Positions 24,688-32,869 of a DNA stretch of 36,922 nucleotides are shown piece after piece. The notes beneath the pieces are model-generated. The model saw only the letters and a list, made by a program, of their open reading frames with translations, was not told where the DNA came from and ran no database searches. The translations under genes were made by a program, and so were the position numbers. Numbering within the stretch: position 1 is the first letter of the stretch; every line of letters begins with the position of its first letter. The DNA comes from Prevotellaceae bacterium (GTDB lineage Bacteria > Bacteroidota > Bacteroidia > Bacteroidales > Paludibacteraceae), in contig JAISJU010000191.1 of NCBI GenBank assembly GCA_031261165.1, positions 1 through 36,922 on the forward strand, given 5' to 3'.

Positions 24688-26119
24688 ACCTCTTCCAAAA
24701 CGCAGGCAAAAACAAAATCAAAATCGTATAAAATTCCAATCTGCCAAGTATCATAAAAAAGGAAAGCAACAGTTTGACAGCATCGGGCAGATGGGCGAAA
24801 TTGCCTGTGGGACCCACTGTGCCGAAACCGGGACCTACACAACCGATACACGAAACAACAGCACTGACCGCCGTTTGCACATCAATATTGAAACACAGCA
24901 GAATGACGCTGCCCGCTGCGATGGACAAAAAATAGAGCGCAATAAAAGAAATCACAGCGTTATTTTCGTCTTGCGAAATGATTTTTTTGTTCAGCGTAAT
25001 TTTTCTTACCGAGTTTGGGTGCGTGAAATTGCGGAATTGTTGTTGGATATTTTTGATTAAAATAATGGTTTTGCCCATTTTGATGCCGCCTGACGTGCTG
25101 CCCATACAGCCGCCGCAAATGGACACAATCGCAATGAAAACCCACGCGCTTTTGTGCCAAAACAGGTAATCGGCACTCGAAAAACCGGTGGTGGTCAGCA
25201 CGGAAACGATTTGAAAAAATGACTCACGCAGGGCGGTTTCGAGGTCGCGCTGGTTGCGGAAAACAAGAATGGCGGCGACAATCACTCCCGAAACGAGGAT
25301 AAACAGCAGGTAATATCGCAGTTCTTCATTGTCCCTTATTTTGCTGAATCTGCCTTTGAAAAGGAAATAAAAAACAGTAAAATTGACACCCGAGAAAATC
25401 ATAAATAGGGTAGTAACGTACTGAATGTATGGCGAATAATCCATAAAACTTGCGTTTTTGGTGGAAAAGCCGCAACTTGCCATTGTACTCAATGCGTGGC
25501 AAAGGCTGTCGAACAGCGGCATATCGCCCAAATGCAACAATGCGGTATTGAGTGCCGTAAGAAAAATGTAAATCATTAAAATTCTGTATCCCAACGATTT
25601 AAAACGCGGCGTAACGCGCTCTTGCAACGAAGATTCCATCGAAAACATTTGATAGTTGCCCATTTTCAACGAGGGCATCACCACGATGACCAGCATAATG
25701 ATACCGATACCGCCAATCCAACTGGTGAGGCTGCGCCAAAAAAGAATGGATTTCGGCAGGCTTTCAACATCTGTGAAAATAGACGCGCCGGTGGTGGAAA
25801 AGCCCGAAACGGACTCGAAAAGCGCATCGGTAAAAGAAGGTATAGTGCTGGAAATGAGGTAGGGTAGCGTACCGACAAAGGAAATGGCAATCCACGCCAA
25901 GCCTACGGACAGAAATGACTCGCGCTTGCTGAAAGCGATGTTTTTATGGCGTGTAAAAAAGTGAAGCACAAGTGCCGTAGCCGCCGCAATGCCCGCCGAA
26001 AAAGCAAAAACCGACACGCTTTCGCCGAAATAAGCGGCAACAGGAATGCAAGCGGCTAATGCCAACGCGGAAATGGATAAAATCCGCACTAATATTCCGG
26101 CAATGACTTGAAATTTCAT
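24686..26119 (-). CDS. trkH: Trk-type potassium uptake protein, membrane subunit
   Basis: TrkH is the potassium-translocating membrane subunit of Trk systems. The 477-residue product has the four half-pores of the family, each with a selectivity glycine: SGFSTTGAS, ASCGFSTKNAS, TTTGFSSAD and GPGFGTVGP, spread between about ten hydrophobic helices. The CMGSTSGGIKMGK segment near 340 matches the TrkH intramembrane loop. The regulatory partner TrkA is not next to it, which differs from many genomes. It is the last gene of a tgt - lptF/G - trkH operon, starting 9 bases after the upstream stop. Confidence 0.94.
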   Translation of the reverse strand: MKFQVIAGILVRILSISALALAACIPVAAYFGESVSVFAFSAGIAAATALVLHFFTRHKNIAFSKRESFLSVGLAWIAISFVGTLPYLISSTIPSFTDALFESVSGFSTTGASIFTDVESLPKSILFWRSLTSWIGGIGIIMLVIVVMPSLKMGNYQMFSMESSLQERVTPRFKSLGYRILMIYIFLTALNTALLHLGDMPLFDSLCHALSTMASCGFSTKNASFMDYSPYIQYVTTLFMIFSGVNFTVFYFLFKGRFSKIRDNEELRYYLLFILVSGVIVAAILVFRNQRDLETALRESFFQIVSVLTTTGFSSADYLFWHKSAWVFIAIVSICGGCMGSTSGGIKMGKTIILIKNIQQQFRNFTHPNSVRKITLNKKIISQDENNAVISFIALYFLSIAAGSVILLCFNIDVQTAVSAVVSCIGCVGPGFGTVGPTGNFAHLPDAVKLLLSFFMILGRLEFYTILILFLPAFWKR

Positions 26120-26128
26120 ATTTCATAT

Positions 26129-27208
26129 TTATTTTGGCGCACGCATATACAAAATAATCCCTATCGGCAAATAAATAAAGTTAGGTATCCACATCGCCAA
26201 GATGGGCGGCATATTGCCATTGAGGGAAAAAGTCGATGAAATGGTGGAAAACATAATGTACGAAAAACTTAACAGAATGCCGAAACCGATATTAATGCCC
26301 ATTCCGCCGCGTTTTTTCTGCGAAGAGAGCGACACGCCGATAAGTGTGAGGATAAACGCTGCAAGGGGGAAAGCAAAACGGCGGTGGTATTCGAGTTCAA
26401 ACTCTTTGATATTGCCGATGCCGCGTGATTTTTGCTTTTTGAGGTAGGCGTTCAGTTCGCTCAGGCTCATTTGTTCCTGCATTCCCGGATTTATCAAAAA
26501 ATCGGCAGGCTGCATATTAATAACGCTGTCAATTTTATCGCCTTTTGTCAATTTTTCACTCAGTCCGTCAAACGTTCTGATGATGTAATTTTCTATGTGC
26601 CAATTATTTAAACTGTCGTATTCGATACTGCCGGCGGTCATACGCGATACGAGTTTTTTCCGGTCAAACTTTTCGAGCGAAAAACCGTAGCCTTTTTTCC
26701 GGCTGTCTTCGTAACGTTCCAAATACATTACCACGTTTGGCTCGACCTCCATTTGTACGTTGCGAGCGTAGTCGCTGCTTTTCTTTTTGATGTATTGGTC
26801 GGAAAATTCGAGGCGCACGCGGTTGTCTTCCGGAATAACGTAACTGCTTAAATAAAAAGTCATTGCGGCAACTATCAATGCCGAAATAAAATAAGGAAAC
26901 ATCATTCGCCTGAAACTCACACCGCCCGCCAAAATAGCAATGATTTCGGTATTTTCAGCCATTTTTGATGTAAAAAATATCACGGAAATAAAAACAAATA
27001 ACGGGCTGAACAAGTTAGCAAAATAGGGAATGAAATTGAGGTAATAATCGAACACAATGGCACTCAACGGTGCGTTGTGTTCAAAAAAATCGTCAAGTTT
27101 CTCGGTAATGTCGAAAATTACGGCAATGCTGATAATCAGCGCAATGGACAGAAAATAAGTGCCAAGAAATTTTTTGATGATGTATATGTCAATTTTTTTT
27201 AGAAACAT
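26129..27208 (-). CDS. LptF/LptG-family lipopolysaccharide export permease
   Basis: LptF and LptG form the membrane part of the ABC transporter that extracts lipopolysaccharide from the inner membrane. The 359-residue product has the YjgP/YjgQ layout: helices at about 10-35 and 55-77, one near 103-125, a periplasmic beta domain (about 130-260), and three C-terminal helices (about 275-355). The start IDIYIIKKFLGTYF is typical. I cannot decide between LptF and LptG. It starts 4 bases after tgt, a pairing often seen in Bacteroidota. Confidence 0.9.
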   Translation of the reverse strand: MFLKKIDIYIIKKFLGTYFLSIALIISIAVIFDITEKLDDFFEHNAPLSAIVFDYYLNFIPYFANLFSPLFVFISVIFFTSKMAENTEIIAILAGGVSFRRMMFPYFISALIVAAMTFYLSSYVIPEDNRVRLEFSDQYIKKKSSDYARNVQMEVEPNVVMYLERYEDSRKKGYGFSLEKFDRKKLVSRMTAGSIEYDSLNNWHIENYIIRTFDGLSEKLTKGDKIDSVINMQPADFLINPGMQEQMSLSELNAYLKKQKSRGIGNIKEFELEYHRRFAFPLAAFILTLIGVSLSSQKKRGGMGINIGFGILLSFSYIMFSTISSTFSLNGNMPPILAMWIPNFIYLPIGIILYMRAPK

Positions 27209-27212
27209 ATTT

Positions 27213-28343
27213 TTAAATCCTTTCTCCTAATTGTTTGATTATTAAGTTTTTCCACGCCGAAAAATCGCCTTCGACAATGTGTTTTCGGGCTTCGGAAACC
27301 AACTGCAAATAAAACGATAAATTATGAATTGACGCAATTTGCAGGGCTAAAAATTCGTTAGCGTGGAATAAATGCCGCAGATATGCCTTTGTATAAGCCT
27401 TATCCACGTATGAAACACCCTCTTCATCAAGCGGCGAGAAATCGTTTTCCCACTTTTTGTTCTTCATATTCATTGTGCCGCGCCACGTGAAAAGCATTCC
27501 GTTGCGCCCATTGCGGGTGGGCATCACGCAGTCGAACATATCCACACCGCGCTCGATTGCCTCCAAAATGTTTTGCGGCGTGCCTACGCCCATCAGGTAG
27601 CGCGGTTTGTCTTTCGGCAAAATTTCATTGACAATCTCAATCATTTCGTACATTTTTTCGGCAGGCTCGCCCACTGCCAAACCGCCGATGGCATTGCCCT
27701 CCGCATTTTTTTCGGCAATATATTCCGCCGACCGCCTCCGCAAATCGGGATATACGCAACCCTGAACAATAGGAAAATAGGCTTGCGAATAGCCGTATTT
27801 CGGTTCTGTATTATTGAATTTCGCAATTCCCCTGTCCAACCAACGGTGCGTGAGTTCCATCGACTTTTTGGCATAGTCGTATTCCGCTGTGCCGGGCGTG
27901 CATTCGTCAAACGCCATCATAATATCCGCACCGATGCTGCGCTGAATATCAACGACATTTTCGGGTGTAAAAAGATGTTTTGAGCCGTCAATGTGCGAGC
28001 GGAAAGTCGCACCCTCTTCCTTTAATTTTCTGTTTTCGGAAAGCGAAAAAACTTGAAAACCGCCGCTGTCCGTCAAAATTGGGCGTTCCCAACCGTTGAA
28101 CTTGTGCAGCCCGCCCGCCTGTTCGATGATTTCGATGCCCGGTCGGAGGTAGAGATGATAGGTGTTTCCCAAAATAATTTGCGCCCCGATGTCATCGCGC
28201 AGTTCGTGCTGATGCACGGTTTTGACCGAGCCGAGCGTGCCGACCGGCATAAAAATGGGGGTAAGAATTTCGCCGTGCGCAGTTTGGATTTTTCCGGCGC
28301 GGGCGTTGGTTTTTCTATCTGTGTGTTGGAGTTGGAAATTCAT
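27213..28343 (-). CDS. tgt: Queuine tRNA-ribosyltransferase
   Basis: Tgt exchanges guanine at position 34 of GUN-anticodon tRNAs for a queuosine precursor. From the ATG at 28343 the product has 376 residues. Active-site parts are present: Asp92 in TDSGGFQVF and the nucleophile Asp271 in DMFDCVMPTRNGRNG. The C-terminal zinc site is not: where most bacterial enzymes have three cysteines (CxCxxC), this one reads DEEGVSYVDKAYTKAYLRHL. I recall the same in other Bacteroidota Tgt proteins, so it is probably a lineage trait, not damage. The promoter (28351-28359, reverse strand) overlaps earlier in-frame starts and supports 28343. Confidence 0.94.
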   Translation of the reverse strand: MNFQLQHTDRKTNARAGKIQTAHGEILTPIFMPVGTLGSVKTVHQHELRDDIGAQIILGNTYHLYLRPGIEIIEQAGGLHKFNGWERPILTDSGGFQVFSLSENRKLKEEGATFRSHIDGSKHLFTPENVVDIQRSIGADIMMAFDECTPGTAEYDYAKKSMELTHRWLDRGIAKFNNTEPKYGYSQAYFPIVQGCVYPDLRRRSAEYIAEKNAEGNAIGGLAVGEPAEKMYEMIEIVNEILPKDKPRYLMGVGTPQNILEAIERGVDMFDCVMPTRNGRNGMLFTWRGTMNMKNKKWENDFSPLDEEGVSYVDKAYTKAYLRHLFHANEFLALQIASIHNLSFYLQLVSEARKHIVEGDFSAWKNLIIKQLGERI

Positions 28344-28350
28344 TGCGGGT

Positions 28351-28359
28351 GCAAAAGTA
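28351..28359 (-). promoter_or_regulatory. -7 promoter element (TACTTTTGC) of the tgt operon
   Basis: The reverse strand reads TACTTTTGC, 7 bases upstream of the tgt ATG, so the leader would be very short or absent. It fixes the tgt start at 28343. Confidence 0.65.
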
Positions 28360-28516
28360 CGAAAAAAATGTGATTTTTTTCTCAATTTAATATCAAGAAA
28401 TGAAAAAACAGGGTAAAGAAGATGTGTTTCACAAAATATTAAAGGAAAATAATCTTAATACTGAGGATTAACTATTTTTTTCTCAAAAAAATAGTTGTCA
28501 TATCAATTTTTTGTTG

Positions 28517-28525
28517 TATCTTTGC
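28517..28525 (+). promoter_or_regulatory. -7 promoter element (TATCTTTGC) of a short RNA
   Basis: An exact match on the forward strand with TTGTCA at 28495-28500 as a -33-like element. The only thing downstream before the terminator at 28568-28597 is about 70 bases of non-coding sequence. Confidence 0.65.
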
Positions 28526-28529
28526 ACTG

Positions 28530-28597
28530 TAAATAATACCGCTCACTGGGTAGCGTAATAACTCTTAGGTGGTTGGGAGGACTGACCACCATTTTTT
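28530..28597 (+). ncRNA. Candidate small RNA of about 65-70 nt
   Basis: The unit runs from a consensus promoter (28517-28525) to a strong terminator and contains no gene. It has two hairpins: CGCT/AGCG (28540-28543 with 28552-28555) and the terminator stem GGTGGT/ACCACC (28568-28573 with 28585-28590), whose 11-base loop includes GGGAGGA, a sequence able to pair with or mimic the ribosome-binding region. The terminator lies head-on against the end of mtaB. I do not recognise the family. Confidence 0.55.
28568..28597 (+). terminator. Terminator of the small RNA
   Basis: GGTGGT (28568-28573) and ACCACC (28585-28590) close an 11-base loop, and ATTTTTT follows. On the reverse strand no T-run follows, so it serves the forward transcript. 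A symmetric AACTATTTTTT/AAAAAAATAGTT hairpin at about 28471-28496 could end mtaB transcription instead. Confidence 0.65.
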
Positions 28598-30497
28598 ATT
28601 TCAATACCTTGTATATTGTTTTACTGTGAAGTACATCATTTTCAATGATATACCATTTCCCACGCCAATTTAACATCAGGCTTTTTATCTCTTTCGACCA
28701 ACCTTTGCGTAGCCCTTCAATCAACCAACACCTTTTTATATTTGATTGAATATCATACACGATAACATTTGCTTGCCCTGCGCCGCTTATTAGATTGCTT
28801 TTCACACTTTCGGCAGTGTTTCCAAACAAGGATTTAAATTCCGCTTTTTGTTGTGTATATATCTTTGTATCATATAGATAGACATCATTTTTACGTCCTT
28901 TTCCCAAATCGCCCTGCGAGGGAAAAAGAACGTGATAACCTGCTCTTGCCAATTTCTCAGCAATATGAAATTCCGTTTCATTATATTCTGCACCCTGCAC
29001 AATGTAAATATTTCCTGTATTATTATATTCAAATATCTGATAATTAGTATATTTCAGATAACACTCAAATGCTTTTTTGCGAATGGAAGGGGTTAAGCGT
29101 TGCGACAAAAATGAAGTTAATCTGTCAAAAGTTTTTATTTCGGGAATGTATGGCACAAGAGGTTCGGAAACAATAGAAACTGGATTTTCTACAATGGGGT
29201 ACATTGTTACAATCTTAATTCCTAACATATTTTTATTTATCACTATTTCTTGTACCGTATTCACCACTTCTTTTCGATACGGCGCATTCACTTTTACATA
29301 ATTCTCGGTAAATCCGTTCATCATTTCGCCGTTTTTTTTCGCTTCCCACAGCACTTTGGCGGTTTTGCCGATTTGTTTTTCGTAAAAACTTTTTGTTTTT
29401 TCTTCCGAAATTTGATGTAAAATCTCACTTCTGCGCTTTTTTTCCTGCGGACTGACGGTGTAATCTATTTTCAGTGCCTGCGTGTTTTCGCGCTCGGAAT
29501 AGGTAAAAACGTGCAGTTGCGAAATGTCCAGAAGTTCAATGAATTGCCGTGCATCTTCAAAATATTCGTCTGTTTCGCCGCGACTGCCCACAATGACATC
29601 TACGCCGATAAAGGCATCAGGTATCAGCGACTTGATTTTGTTGATTTTTTCGGCAAAAAGTTCGCGGGTGTAGCGGCGGCGCATTAGTTTCAGCACCTCG
29701 TTGCTGCCCGATTGCAACGGAATGTGGAAATGCGGCATAAATTTTTGGGAATTTGCCACGAAAGCAATGATTTCGTCTGTGAGCAAATTCGGCTCGATGC
29801 TCGAAATGCGGAAACGCTCTACGCCGCTGACTTTTTCCAGTGCCTCAATGAGTTGCAAAAAAGTTTCGCCGGTAGATTTGCCGAACTCGCCGATGTTGAT
29901 GCCTGTGATAACGATTTCTTTTGCGCCGTCTGCTGTTGCTTGTTCTGCCATTCGCACGGTGTCGGCAATGCTGGCGTTGCGGTTGCGCCCCCGTGCGTAG
30001 GGAATGGTGCAGTAAGTACAAAAATAGTCGCAGCCGTCTTGCACTTTGAGGAAATGGCGCGTGCGGTCGTCTTGCGAAACGGAGGGGAAAAAGCGCAGGT
30101 CGCGGTCAATATTTGTGTGTCGGATTTTTTCGTTTTCCAGATTTTCCAAATATTCCGCAATATTAAATTTCTCGTTTGCACCCAAAACCAAATCCACATT
30201 CGGCAGTTTGGCGATTTCTTCGGGTTTCAATTGCGCGTAACAACCTGTAACAATGATAAATGCGTTGGGGTGTGCTTTGGCAAGTTTGTTGATAGCCTGC
30301 CGACTTTTGCGGTCGGCGGTGTCGGTAACGGAGCAGGTGTTAATAATGCAAACATCGGCTTGCTCTCCTGCTTTTGCTTTTCTAAAACCGTTATCCGTCA
30401 GGCTTTTGCCGATGAAAGAAGTTTCCGTAAAGTTGAGTTTGCAACCTAAGGTGTGGAAGGCTACTTTTTTGTTTTTATAAATGTTGTTATCTGTCAT
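28596..30497 (-). CDS. mtaB: MtaB-type tRNA methylthiotransferase fused to a PD-(D/E)xK nuclease-like domain
   Basis: Residues 1-431 are a complete MtaB: an N-terminal UPF0004 domain with cluster cysteines 19, 55 and 86, a radical-SAM motif CDYFCTYC (Cys156, 160, 163), and a TRAM-like end (about 374-431). MtaB adds the methylthio group to t6A37 of tRNAs reading ANN codons. The family normally ends near 430-440, but this protein continues to 633. The extra part has HIAEKLARAGYHVLFPS (511-527), KNDVYL (Asp538), AEFK (Glu553, Lys555) and SGAGQANVIVYDI (571-583). This order matches PD-(D/E)xK nucleases of the CdiA C-terminal tRNase type. The extension is AT-richer than the MtaB part, which suggests a later gain. 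Nuclease activity is an inference. Confidence 0.9.
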   Translation of the reverse strand: MTDNNIYKNKKVAFHTLGCKLNFTETSFIGKSLTDNGFRKAKAGEQADVCIINTCSVTDTADRKSRQAINKLAKAHPNAFIIVTGCYAQLKPEEIAKLPNVDLVLGANEKFNIAEYLENLENEKIRHTNIDRDLRFFPSVSQDDRTRHFLKVQDGCDYFCTYCTIPYARGRNRNASIADTVRMAEQATADGAKEIVITGINIGEFGKSTGETFLQLIEALEKVSGVERFRISSIEPNLLTDEIIAFVANSQKFMPHFHIPLQSGSNEVLKLMRRRYTRELFAEKINKIKSLIPDAFIGVDVIVGSRGETDEYFEDARQFIELLDISQLHVFTYSERENTQALKIDYTVSPQEKKRRSEILHQISEEKTKSFYEKQIGKTAKVLWEAKKNGEMMNGFTENYVKVNAPYRKEVVNTVQEIVINKNMLGIKIVTMYPIVENPVSIVSEPLVPYIPEIKTFDRLTSFLSQRLTPSIRKKAFECYLKYTNYQIFEYNNTGNIYIVQGAEYNETEFHIAEKLARAGYHVLFPSQGDLGKGRKNDVYLYDTKIYTQQKAEFKSLFGNTAESVKSNLISGAGQANVIVYDIQSNIKRCWLIEGLRKGWSKEIKSLMLNWRGKWYIIENDVLHSKTIYKVLK

Positions 30498-30506
30498 TAT
30501 CTCAAT

Positions 30507-30543
30507 GCAAAAAAACCAAGTGTAATATTATCATAAACACTTG
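30507..30543 (-). terminator. Terminator of the interrupted tRNA-Pro gene
   Basis: On the reverse strand CAAGTGT and ACACTTG (30517-30523 and 30537-30543) pair and are followed by GTTTTTTTG. It lies just after the tRNA 3' end and is best read as the original tRNA terminator, showing that this side of the fragment is chromosome. Confidence 0.6.
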
Positions 30544-30553
30544 ATTTTCAATT

Positions 30554-30597
30554 TGTCGGGATAGCGGGATTCGAACCCACGACCCCCTGCTCCCAAA
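30554..30597 (-). pseudogene. 3' fragment of tRNA-Pro(TGG): attachment site of an integrated element
   Basis: The reverse strand carries, in order, an anticodon loop TTTGGGA (anticodon TGG), the 3' anticodon-stem strand, the variable region, a perfect T arm (GTGGG TTCGAAT CCCGC) and the acceptor strand TATCCCG plus A. The 5' half is missing: bases 30598-30602 do not pair with the anticodon stem and no D arm precedes. Breaks at the anticodon loop are typical of tyrosine-integrase attachment sites in tRNA genes. By orientation the element lies at higher coordinates and the intact tRNA should be at its other end. Confidence 0.75.
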
Positions 30598-30776
30598 CCG
30601 GAACAAAAAGTCTTCCAAATATCCGCTATTGCTATCAATCAAATACACAGCAATTTACTTGGCATTATTATAGCGTATTTAAACACAATCACCTTTTGTT
30701 ATTGTTTTGATGTTTTTTTGTGCGCTAATATTCAAAGAACAATTTATTATAAAGTTATTGCCGTTTTTGTCGTTAT

Positions 30777-31205
30777 TTAATCTTCTAATTCTTCATCGGT
30801 TTTAAGCCTGTATGATTTACCCTCGCAAACAACTTTTTTGTATGCAAAATTGACCAAAAGCAATGGTACAATTACTCGTGTAGTTGTGTATTGCGGATTT
30901 ACTATACCATCAATAGGTTGTGTAGAGTTCTTGCGTGCCGTTTTTACTGCATTTCTGTAAGCGCGTTGTGCAACTCTTGTTTCTTTGGCTGGGTTACCCA
31001 TTGGAATAAATGTAACCCACAATACAATACTTTTTGATTGCCCGGACACGGTTGAGTTCAGCACGTATTCCGAGCGATTAAAGTTATTTACATCACCTGT
31101 TTTATTTGCAGCTGGTTTATAGCCATCAATGGGCTTATTGATTGTTACACAACTGCTGATAGATATTGCTATCAGGAATAATGATAATAGTTTAATTTGT
31201 TTCAT
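30777..31205 (-). CDS. Lipoprotein of unknown function on the element
   Basis: The 142-residue product has a lipoprotein signal with the lipobox ending at Cys19 (AISISSCVTI). The mature part contains FNRSEYVLNSTVSGQS, an IVLWVTFIPMGNP strand-turn, a charged helix (KETRVAQRAYRNAVKTARKN), and the strands VIVPLLLVNFAYKK. I do not recognise a family with confidence. It is the third gene of a reverse-strand operon after an XRE regulator and a membrane protein, 7 bases from the latter. Confidence 0.6.
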   Translation of the reverse strand: MKQIKLLSLFLIAISISSCVTINKPIDGYKPAANKTGDVNNFNRSEYVLNSTVSGQSKSIVLWVTFIPMGNPAKETRVAQRAYRNAVKTARKNSTQPIDGIVNPQYTTTRVIVPLLLVNFAYKKVVCEGKSYRLKTDEELED

Positions 31206-31212
31206 TTTTATT

Positions 31213-31854
31213 TTATTTATTATTAGAGTGCTCGTCTACATATCTATCTATGAAAATAATAATAGAATTAATCGTTTCGTTGTTCGGATATTTTTCTTGT
31301 ATTTTTATTATTTTTTCTATCCAAAAAAGTTTGTAATTCTTTGAAATAGGAAACATTTTCGTTTTGTCATTATGTATTCTTTTTATCTTATCATTTGCTT
31401 CAATATTTTTTATTACAAGGTCTATCCTTTTAATATCATTCTCTGTGATTATTGATATATCTTGATACTTCAGACTTTGCATTAAATAAAAAAAAGATTG
31501 TTCAGGCATTTTGTCCAGGAAAATATGATAAATATTGAAATACAAACCAGCAACTTTATTGTTGTAATCTTTTTCTTTACTTATAATTATATTGTTTAGT
31601 TCTTTTATTCTATCGCTAAATTCATTTTTTATCTCTGCTACTTTCTCATTAAATGAATTTTCAATTTCTTTTACCTGTGCATAATTACTAACAACTACAA
31701 AAGTGGCTAAAATACCAATTAGGGTTAAAACTACACCATCTTCATTTATTATTCCAAATCCAAAGCATTTATAAGCACCTACTGCTAATAGCCAAAAAAA
31801 CATAGAGCCAAAAAATATGACTGCGAGAATTTTGGCATAAAAATCTTTTTTCAT
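31213..31854 (-). CDS. Membrane protein with coiled coil, unknown function
   Basis: The 213-residue product has two hydrophobic helices (about 8-28 and 37-57) and then a charged heptad-like stretch (about 60-105: VKEIENSFNEKVAEIKNEF, SDRIKELNN) that should form a coiled coil on one side of the membrane. The C-terminal 100 residues are rich in Lys, Ile and Asn and unrecognised. Its start directly abuts the stop of the XRE gene (31855), so the two are surely co-transcribed. A role in element maintenance, immunity or phage defence is possible but unproven. Confidence 0.6.
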   Translation of the reverse strand: MKKDFYAKILAVIFFGSMFFWLLAVGAYKCFGFGIINEDGVVLTLIGILATFVVVSNYAQVKEIENSFNEKVAEIKNEFSDRIKELNNIIISKEKDYNNKVAGLYFNIYHIFLDKMPEQSFFYLMQSLKYQDISIITENDIKRIDLVIKNIEANDKIKRIHNDKTKMFPISKNYKLFWIEKIIKIQEKYPNNETINSIIIFIDRYVDEHSNNK

Positions 31855-32184
31855 TTATTTGTTTATTACTTGTAAAACCTTATCTTTTAATCCTAATCGG
31901 ACAAATTCGTTTTTATCTACTTCAAACTCAATGCAGACTTTTGTTGATTCAGGCTTACTTGAACCGTAAGTTTCAGGGAACATTATTACGTCTATTACGG
32001 ACATCTTGAAGACATTTGCAATTTCCGTAAGTTGGTTATATGAAAGTTTAATAATTCCGCTTTCAATTCTGCTGTATGTTGCACCGGAAATTCCCAATCC
32101 ATCTGCAACATCCTCTTGCGTAAGTCGCTGTTTATTGCGAATTTGCACTATACGCTTGATTACTTCGATTTCACTTGTATCCAT
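31855..32184 (-). CDS. XRE-family HTH transcriptional regulator
   Basis: The 109-residue product has a Cro/C1-type helix-turn-helix at about 10-64 (IVQIRNKQRLTQEDVADGLG, then ATYSRIESGIIKLSYNQLTEIA), followed by a short, beta-rich tail (KVCIEFEVDKNEFVRLG). It probably represses its own operon and perhaps the divergent genes that begin at 32381. The 196-base divergent region contains TACTTTGCC at about 32284-32292, a one-base-short relative of the -7 element on the forward strand. Confidence 0.85.
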   Translation of the reverse strand: MDTSEIEVIKRIVQIRNKQRLTQEDVADGLGISGATYSRIESGIIKLSYNQLTEIANVFKMSVIDVIMFPETYGSSKPESTKVCIEFEVDKNEFVRLGLKDKVLQVINK

Positions 32185-32380
32185 AATTAAAGGTATTAAT
32201 TGATTTTCAGAGATTTAGATTTTATTTTGAAAATAATTTGCATTTTTCGTATGAATTGCTTGCGTAATTCGTAATTTAGTCGTTACTTTGCCCCGTCAAT
32301 TTAATTTGACACATAAAAACTCTATTACGCGAAAAAAAAAACGACAGGCGACAATAGACAGCATTTAGATGTAATTTAAT

Positions 32381-32665
32381 ATGAAAAGTAAAAACAACAT
32401 CAGAGAAGAATTAGGCACTAAGGCATATGTTTTATTGGCTTGGTGCTTGGATATTAATTTCGAGCAATTATCCGCAATGACGCCGATAGAGATAAAAAGA
32501 CGCGTACAACAATGCGGCTTAGGCGGGCATCGCTCGTATGGCAAAAGAACGCAAGCAAAAGTGCAATCGTGGTTAGATAGCATAGAAGAGCCACAGAAAG
32601 ATTTGTTGCCCATAAATAGGTGTGAAACCGCCTATGTGATTGAAATGATAAAACAGGCACTATAA
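32381..32665 (+). CDS. Small protein of unknown function
   Basis: I do not recognise this 94-residue protein. It is divergent from the XRE operon. The sequence is helical and basic in the middle (LLAWCLDINFEQLSAMTPIE, then CGLGGHRSYGKRTQAKVQSW), which could bind nucleic acid or a partner. The ATG at 32381 is the only plausible start. No membrane segment or signal peptide is visible. Confidence 0.55.
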   Translation: MKSKNNIREELGTKAYVLLAWCLDINFEQLSAMTPIEIKRRVQQCGLGGHRSYGKRTQAKVQSWLDSIEEPQKDLLPINRCETAYVIEMIKQAL

Positions 32666-32812
32666 GACGGCAATGCGCGGCATCACACCAATGCGTTTTG
32701 CTTTTTATAAAAATCGCGTTCTTTGACATATTTGGTTTACCGAAAAAAACTTGCGAAATGTCGCTTATTACGCTGTGTCGAAAATATATTTGCATATTAG
32801 CGTATAATTTCG

Positions 32813-32821
32813 TATTTTTGC
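32813..32821 (+). promoter_or_regulatory. -7 promoter element (TATTTTTGC) of YafQ module 2
   Basis: It matches TAnnTTTGC with a TTTGC -33-like element at 32789-32793 (19-base gap) and lies 49 bases before the small gene at 32870. It shows that the three genes up to 33684 form one transcript. Confidence 0.7.
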
Positions 32822-32869
32822 AGCGTTAATCACAGAATTACAAATTAATAAAAGAAAGGGAAAATTATT

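Noticed and set aside
24629..25060. Forward frame overlapping the end of trkH
   Set aside because: It starts in the inverted-repeat region and then reads trkH backwards. TrkH is well supported by its pore motifs.
27513..27530. Missing zinc cysteines in Tgt as a sign of loss of function
   Set aside because: The catalytic aspartates and substrate loops are intact, and I recall Bacteroidota Tgt proteins generally lacking these cysteines, so it is noted only as a lineage trait.
30554..30597. A complete functional tRNA-Pro gene
   Set aside because: No D arm or acceptor 5' strand precedes the anticodon loop, and the 5' anticodon-stem strand does not pair, so only the 3' portion is present.
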